A stretch of 64,000 nt of DNA from Paramecium pentaurelia (taxonomy: Eukaryota; Ciliophora; Oligohymenophorea; Peniculida; Parameciidae): positions 197,197 to 261,196 of the forward strand of contig CAJJDO010000092.1 of the NCBI GenBank assembly GCA_905183005.1, written 5' to 3'. The position numbers and the translations under genes are program-made. A model generated the notes under the pieces. That model was not told the DNA's origin. It did not search any database and was given only the letters and a program-made list of their open reading frames with translations. Numbering within the stretch: the stretch's first letter is position 1; the number at the start of each line of letters is the position of its first letter. Below are positions 60,560-64,000 of this stretch, one piece after another.

Positions 60560-60786
60560 GATCTTTATTTTAGTAGCTTATATGTGGATATAAAAGTTTG
60601 AAATATGAATTTATTGAAATCTCCTACCTTTAAATTACTAAATAGATCTAGTAAATATCTTATTATTATTTTATTTCAAAATAAATAATATATTCTTTAT
60701 TATTCTTTATAAAAATAAATTGATTATATAAAAAATTAATAATTAAAATAAGATTTAATTCAATTTTAATAAATAAATATTGTTAT
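60560..60786. other. Short AT-rich spacer
   Basis: Spacer between the TTLL stop and the small gene; open in one frame near its lower end but without an ATG. Confidence 0.4.
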
Positions 60787-62446
60787 TCATGATTATAGAT
60801 AACCCATACTATCCCATAGATTTTCATCATCTTTATAATTCATTAAAGGATAATTGCAATTTGGTTCAATTTAAGGAAAAACCAAATCAATTGTGATTCG
60901 AAATGCATCATTCACCATTCTTGCAAATAGTTAATCTAATAATTTGCTTGTTACTTCTAAACTTGGATTTGTATTTACTTCTATCAACCAAGGAGTATAT
61001 TATTCATCAATAATGAAATCCATTCCAAATATTTCAAAACAATTTTTTCGTTTTTATTTATTTATTTTATGTTTTACTGTTTAAAATGCTGTATAAGATA
61101 TCGTTTTAATTTTCCCTAAAATCTAAATTTAAATTAATCTTACTTCTTTTCTAAAATCTTTTTTAAATATATTTTGAGCCTAATCAAAACTATATTAATT
61201 TCCTTCTTCAGATTTACCATATTCAGGATGAGTATATTAAATGGCATTATTTGTGAGATGTACATAATTAGATTGTACTTTTGTATCAAATTTCTCTGTT
61301 GCCAATCTCAATTAACCCTCTCTATAAAAATATATCTATAAATTTGATGTTAATAAAATGTAGGCTCTTATATCAAATTTTCTATCATCTATTAATAATG
61401 GTTTCTCTATATATTTTTAGATTACAAATTATTCTGTCACTAATGTATTTAAATAAACCACCTTATTGATTATTTCATTCTATTCATTTCTTTTCACTTC
61501 CAACAATTTCTCCTTATATCCCCCTTAATATTTGCTTTAAATATCTAATACTTCCTATAAGCTTCTTACTACATGAATACCTCTTCCTTAATTCATATTT
61601 GAAGGCTTAAAGATCCATAAATTTTCATTACCAAATAAAGTTGGATAATGATTTACTTTGTTATCATATAGTGTTGTATATGAAAAGAAATATTATTTAA
61701 TAGTTTTATCCAATTCAGGTAATTTATGTTAAGGACAATTTTATCTGTAAAAGGAAATAAACTAAAATAATTCAGATTTTAAGTTTTCATTAGTGCATTC
61801 TATGACAAAAGTAGTAGGTATGTAATCATATATATTTAATCTATTTTTCTTTATTAAATATTATAGATACATCACAATATGCTTTGAAATTCACAGCTAA
61901 CTTAAACTTATCAGAAATTTCTGAATGAAACTCAAAATGATTAAGCATCTAAATTGGTTGTTCTTTTTAATTAATAGTTTAATATTCATATCCCTTTTCT
62001 GTTTCTTGCCATTTAAAATTAATTTTCTTAGATTTTGGATCCTTTACCTAAACCCAGTTCTATCTTTCATCTAATAGTTTCTTAATGAGTTGATGATTAT
62101 TGCCTTCTCCTATAAAATAAAAATATTTTGAATATTGTGTTTTTGGAGCTGAAACTGAAACACTTCTTTAATGAAATTCCTTTCTTTTCAAAATTGGAGG
62201 TAGGCTCTTTTGCATTTATTTTTATTTCTCTTGATTAGCAATGAAACGTTGCTTAGCTTATTCAATTTATGTTTAAGATAATAATTTTGTATCAATTATC
62301 TTCTTTGTGTCCTTTTTAATGGTTTGATGAGTCTAACAATTATTAATTAAAATAATTACACATTTACTGATTCTTTGACCATAGGAGGACTAGATAATTT
62401 TTAAGTTATTAAGAGTAGGAAGAGCATACTTTTTTGGTGAGTTCAT
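60787..62446 (-). CDS. Tubulin tyrosine ligase-like (TTLL) enzyme
   Basis: Starts MNSPKKYALPTLNNLK; introns include one of 27 nt near the start. A basic N-terminal 100 residues precede the ATP-grasp TTL domain. Its landmarks are WIFKPSNMNQGRGIHVV, VIQKYIEKPLLIDDRKFDIR, VHLTNNAIQ, IFGMDFIIDEQYTPWLIEVN and NTNPSLE. These supply the ATP and Mg ligands of TTLL ligases, which add glutamate or glycine to tubulin tails. The N-terminal plan resembles TTLL3/8 or TTLL10-type glycylases, but the split between glutamylase and glycylase cannot be read safely. The product is about 520 residues. Stop at 60789-60787. Confidence 0.88.
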
Positions 62447-62558
62447 TCACTATAGGATTTTATTTATTTATATTCTAGAAGTTTAAATTAACATGATTTT
62501 ATATATATTCTTATCAACTAAGTGAAAATCATATGCTATCATATAGTAAATTAATATA
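62447..62558. promoter_or_regulatory. Compact bidirectional promoter region
   Basis: Only 112 nt separate the divergent ATGs of TTLL and HIBCH, so both promoters must fit here or overlap. No motif assigned. Confidence 0.4.
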
Positions 62559-63715
62559 ATGAGATTAAGTCTAATAAGTGCAATGTTTTCTTCATCCAAT
62601 TCATAAGTATTAACTACAAAAGTAGGATCAGCACTTAATATAAAACTAAATAGACCAAGTCAATTGAATGCCCTTAATTTATCTATGATTGCAGAACTAA
62701 ATTAAATCTTAGATCAAACAAATTAGACATCTTGCATCATTTTGAGTGGAGAAGGAGGTAAAGCATTTTGTGCTGGTGGTGACATTAAGACATTATATTT
62801 TGCAAAAACATAACCTTCTGAATAAAATCCACCAAGTGCTTTAAAATAGTTCTTTTTTGATGAATACAAATTAGATTATAGATTAGCAACACTCAAACCA
62901 GTATTAGTGGCTTTGATGGATGGAATAGTAATGGGAGGAGGAGTAGGAATGTCAATTCATGCACCTGTTAGAATAGCAACTGAAAAAAGTGTATTTGCAA
63001 TGCCAGAAGCAAAATTAGGATTATTTACAGATGTAGGAGGAGGATACTTTCTTTCTAGATTACCACATAGATTAGGTTATTATTTAGGTTTAAGTGGATT
63101 CAGATTGAAGGGTGCTGACTTAGTTCATGCAGGTTTAGCTGATTTTTATGTATAATCATCAGAATTGTAAAATTTAATTTCTAAAATCGGAACTATTTAA
63201 AGCTAAAACCTCAATGAAGTTAAAAACATTGTCAAACAATTCTAACCAAATTAAGTATTAAGAATTTATATATTCTTTTTAGATACCAGAATTTACTATC
63301 AAACAATAATTATAAAACATAGAACCAGGATATTCAGGAGAGAGTTTAGAATAGATATTTAATAATCTATAAAATCATCAAAATTAAAAGTTTGGACAAG
63401 ATAATTTAAAGATATTAAAAGATTAATGTCCACTCTCTTTAAGAATCATATTTGAATAGATTAAAAGAGGTTAAAAACTTGATCTTAGAGAGAATTTAAA
63501 GATGGATTATAGAATTGTGAGAAGGTAAATTAGATATATATATATTTATCAATAGAATTATGTAAGGAACTGACTTCTTTGAGGGAGTGAAATAAGTATT
63601 AGTAGACAAAAATCATGTCCCAAATTGGTCATTTAAGGATGCATTGACTATTCCTCAATCTGAAGTTGACAAATATTTTAAAGTTCTTGAAAATGAAGAA
63701 GAGCTTGATATTTGA
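62559..63715 (+). CDS. HIBCH: 3-hydroxyisobutyryl-CoA hydrolase (HIBCH)
   Basis: Starts MRLSLISAMFSSSNSQVLTT, a plausible mitochondrial presequence. Crotonase-fold landmarks follow: LNRPSQLNALNLSM, SGEGGKAFCAGGDIK, KPVLVALMDGIVMGGGVGMS and FAMPEAKLGLFTDVGGGYFL. The PExxxGLFxDVGGGYFL stretch is specific to HIBCH-type hydrolases and carries the catalytic Glu and Asp. The C-terminus has FFEGVKQVLVDKNHVPNW, also typical. It would release 3-hydroxyisobutyrate in mitochondrial valine breakdown. At least two small introns lie in the second half. TGA is at 63713-63715. Length is about 370 residues, near the family norm. Confidence 0.92.
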
Positions 63716-63855
63716 AATTTATTATAATATAATATATAGAATATTGAATATCTTGTGCAATGTATAGAGAATTCTATTTTTAGAATATTGTAGATAGATT
63801 TATATAAATTTTAAATTATGAGGTGGTTGAATAAATTATTAAAATATCTTAATTA

Positions 63856-64000
63856 ATGAGTCTTAGTATATTTAGTATTAAGACAAGTTATTATAAAAAT
63901 GGACTTTGGTGGTTTACTAAGATTCCTGCTCGTATACTAGGTGAAGAACGATGGGATGCTATCAGATTGACAAGGAGAATTTATGGAAATAAGTTCTATT
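63856..64000 (+). CDS. 5' part of an unknown gene, cut by window edge
   Basis: ATG 63856 opens MSLSIFSIKTSYYKNG, then LWWFTKIPARILGEERWDAI and RLTRRIYGNKFY up to the last base with no stop. The N-terminus is compatible with a mitochondrial presequence. The family is not recognised from 48 residues. Confidence 0.55.
   Translation, partial: MSLSIFSIKTSYYKNGLWWFTKIPARILGEERWDAIRLTRRIYGNKFY

Noticed and set aside
1..64000. CRISPR arrays, insertion sequences, bacterial operators or ribosome binding sites
   Set aside because: No spaced repeats, transposase motifs or prokaryotic signals were seen; genetic code and introns are those of a ciliate.

Overview
The window reads as ciliate macronuclear DNA, most probably from a Paramecium. 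Three things show this. TAA and TAG occur freely inside every gene as glutamine codons, and only TGA ends a frame. Genes are broken by tiny GT...AG introns of about 20-34 nt whose removal restores frame. The DNA is strongly AT-rich with very short intergenic spaces. All calls below were made by hand with the ciliate code; intron positions come from frame logic and paralogue comparison, and no database search was possible.

Layout: 1-4139 holds a possible 3' gene end, a small minus-strand gene and family member TMF1. 4140-10396 is a compact minus-strand block: a DAW1-like WD40 gene followed by two membrane hybrid histidine kinases, separated by only 17 and 20 nt. 10753-14176 has a J-protein, an adenylate kinase-like gene and a membrane protein that looks like a decayed histidine kinase. 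14513-16609 is a perfect 1,048-bp duplication around a single N, best read as an unmerged contig overlap, leading into a Cache-domain receptor. 18245-24368 has a divergent protein kinase and TMF2/TMF3. 24428-36829 has a J-protein, a glutathione transferase, a third hybrid histidine kinase, a triple-TM protein, a Mut-7/EXD3-like exonuclease, ribosomal protein eS27, a PP2A B55 subunit and a degenerate mitochondrial carrier. 37082-50139 has TMF4-TMF7 with a RING-SPRY gene, a micro-gene and a DMT transporter between them. 50263-64000 has an SHIPPO-repeat protein, a Q-rich unknown, a cyclic-nucleotide-type K+ channel, tRNA-Gln(UUG), a NEK kinase, a small gene, a TTLL enzyme, HIBCH and the start of a further gene.

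The main novelty candidate is the TMF family. It has seven paralogues in 50 kb, each with two membrane segments, a cysteine-bearing extracytoplasmic domain and a conserved cytoplasmic tail. Signs of gene conversion and a shared small intron of changing length go with it. Together with three hybrid histidine kinases, one decayed kinase, a Cache receptor and a K+ channel, the locus is rich in membrane sensing genes. Several others (DAW1-like, SHIPPO, TTLL, NEK) point to cilia. Nothing in the sequence shows these genes working as one pathway.
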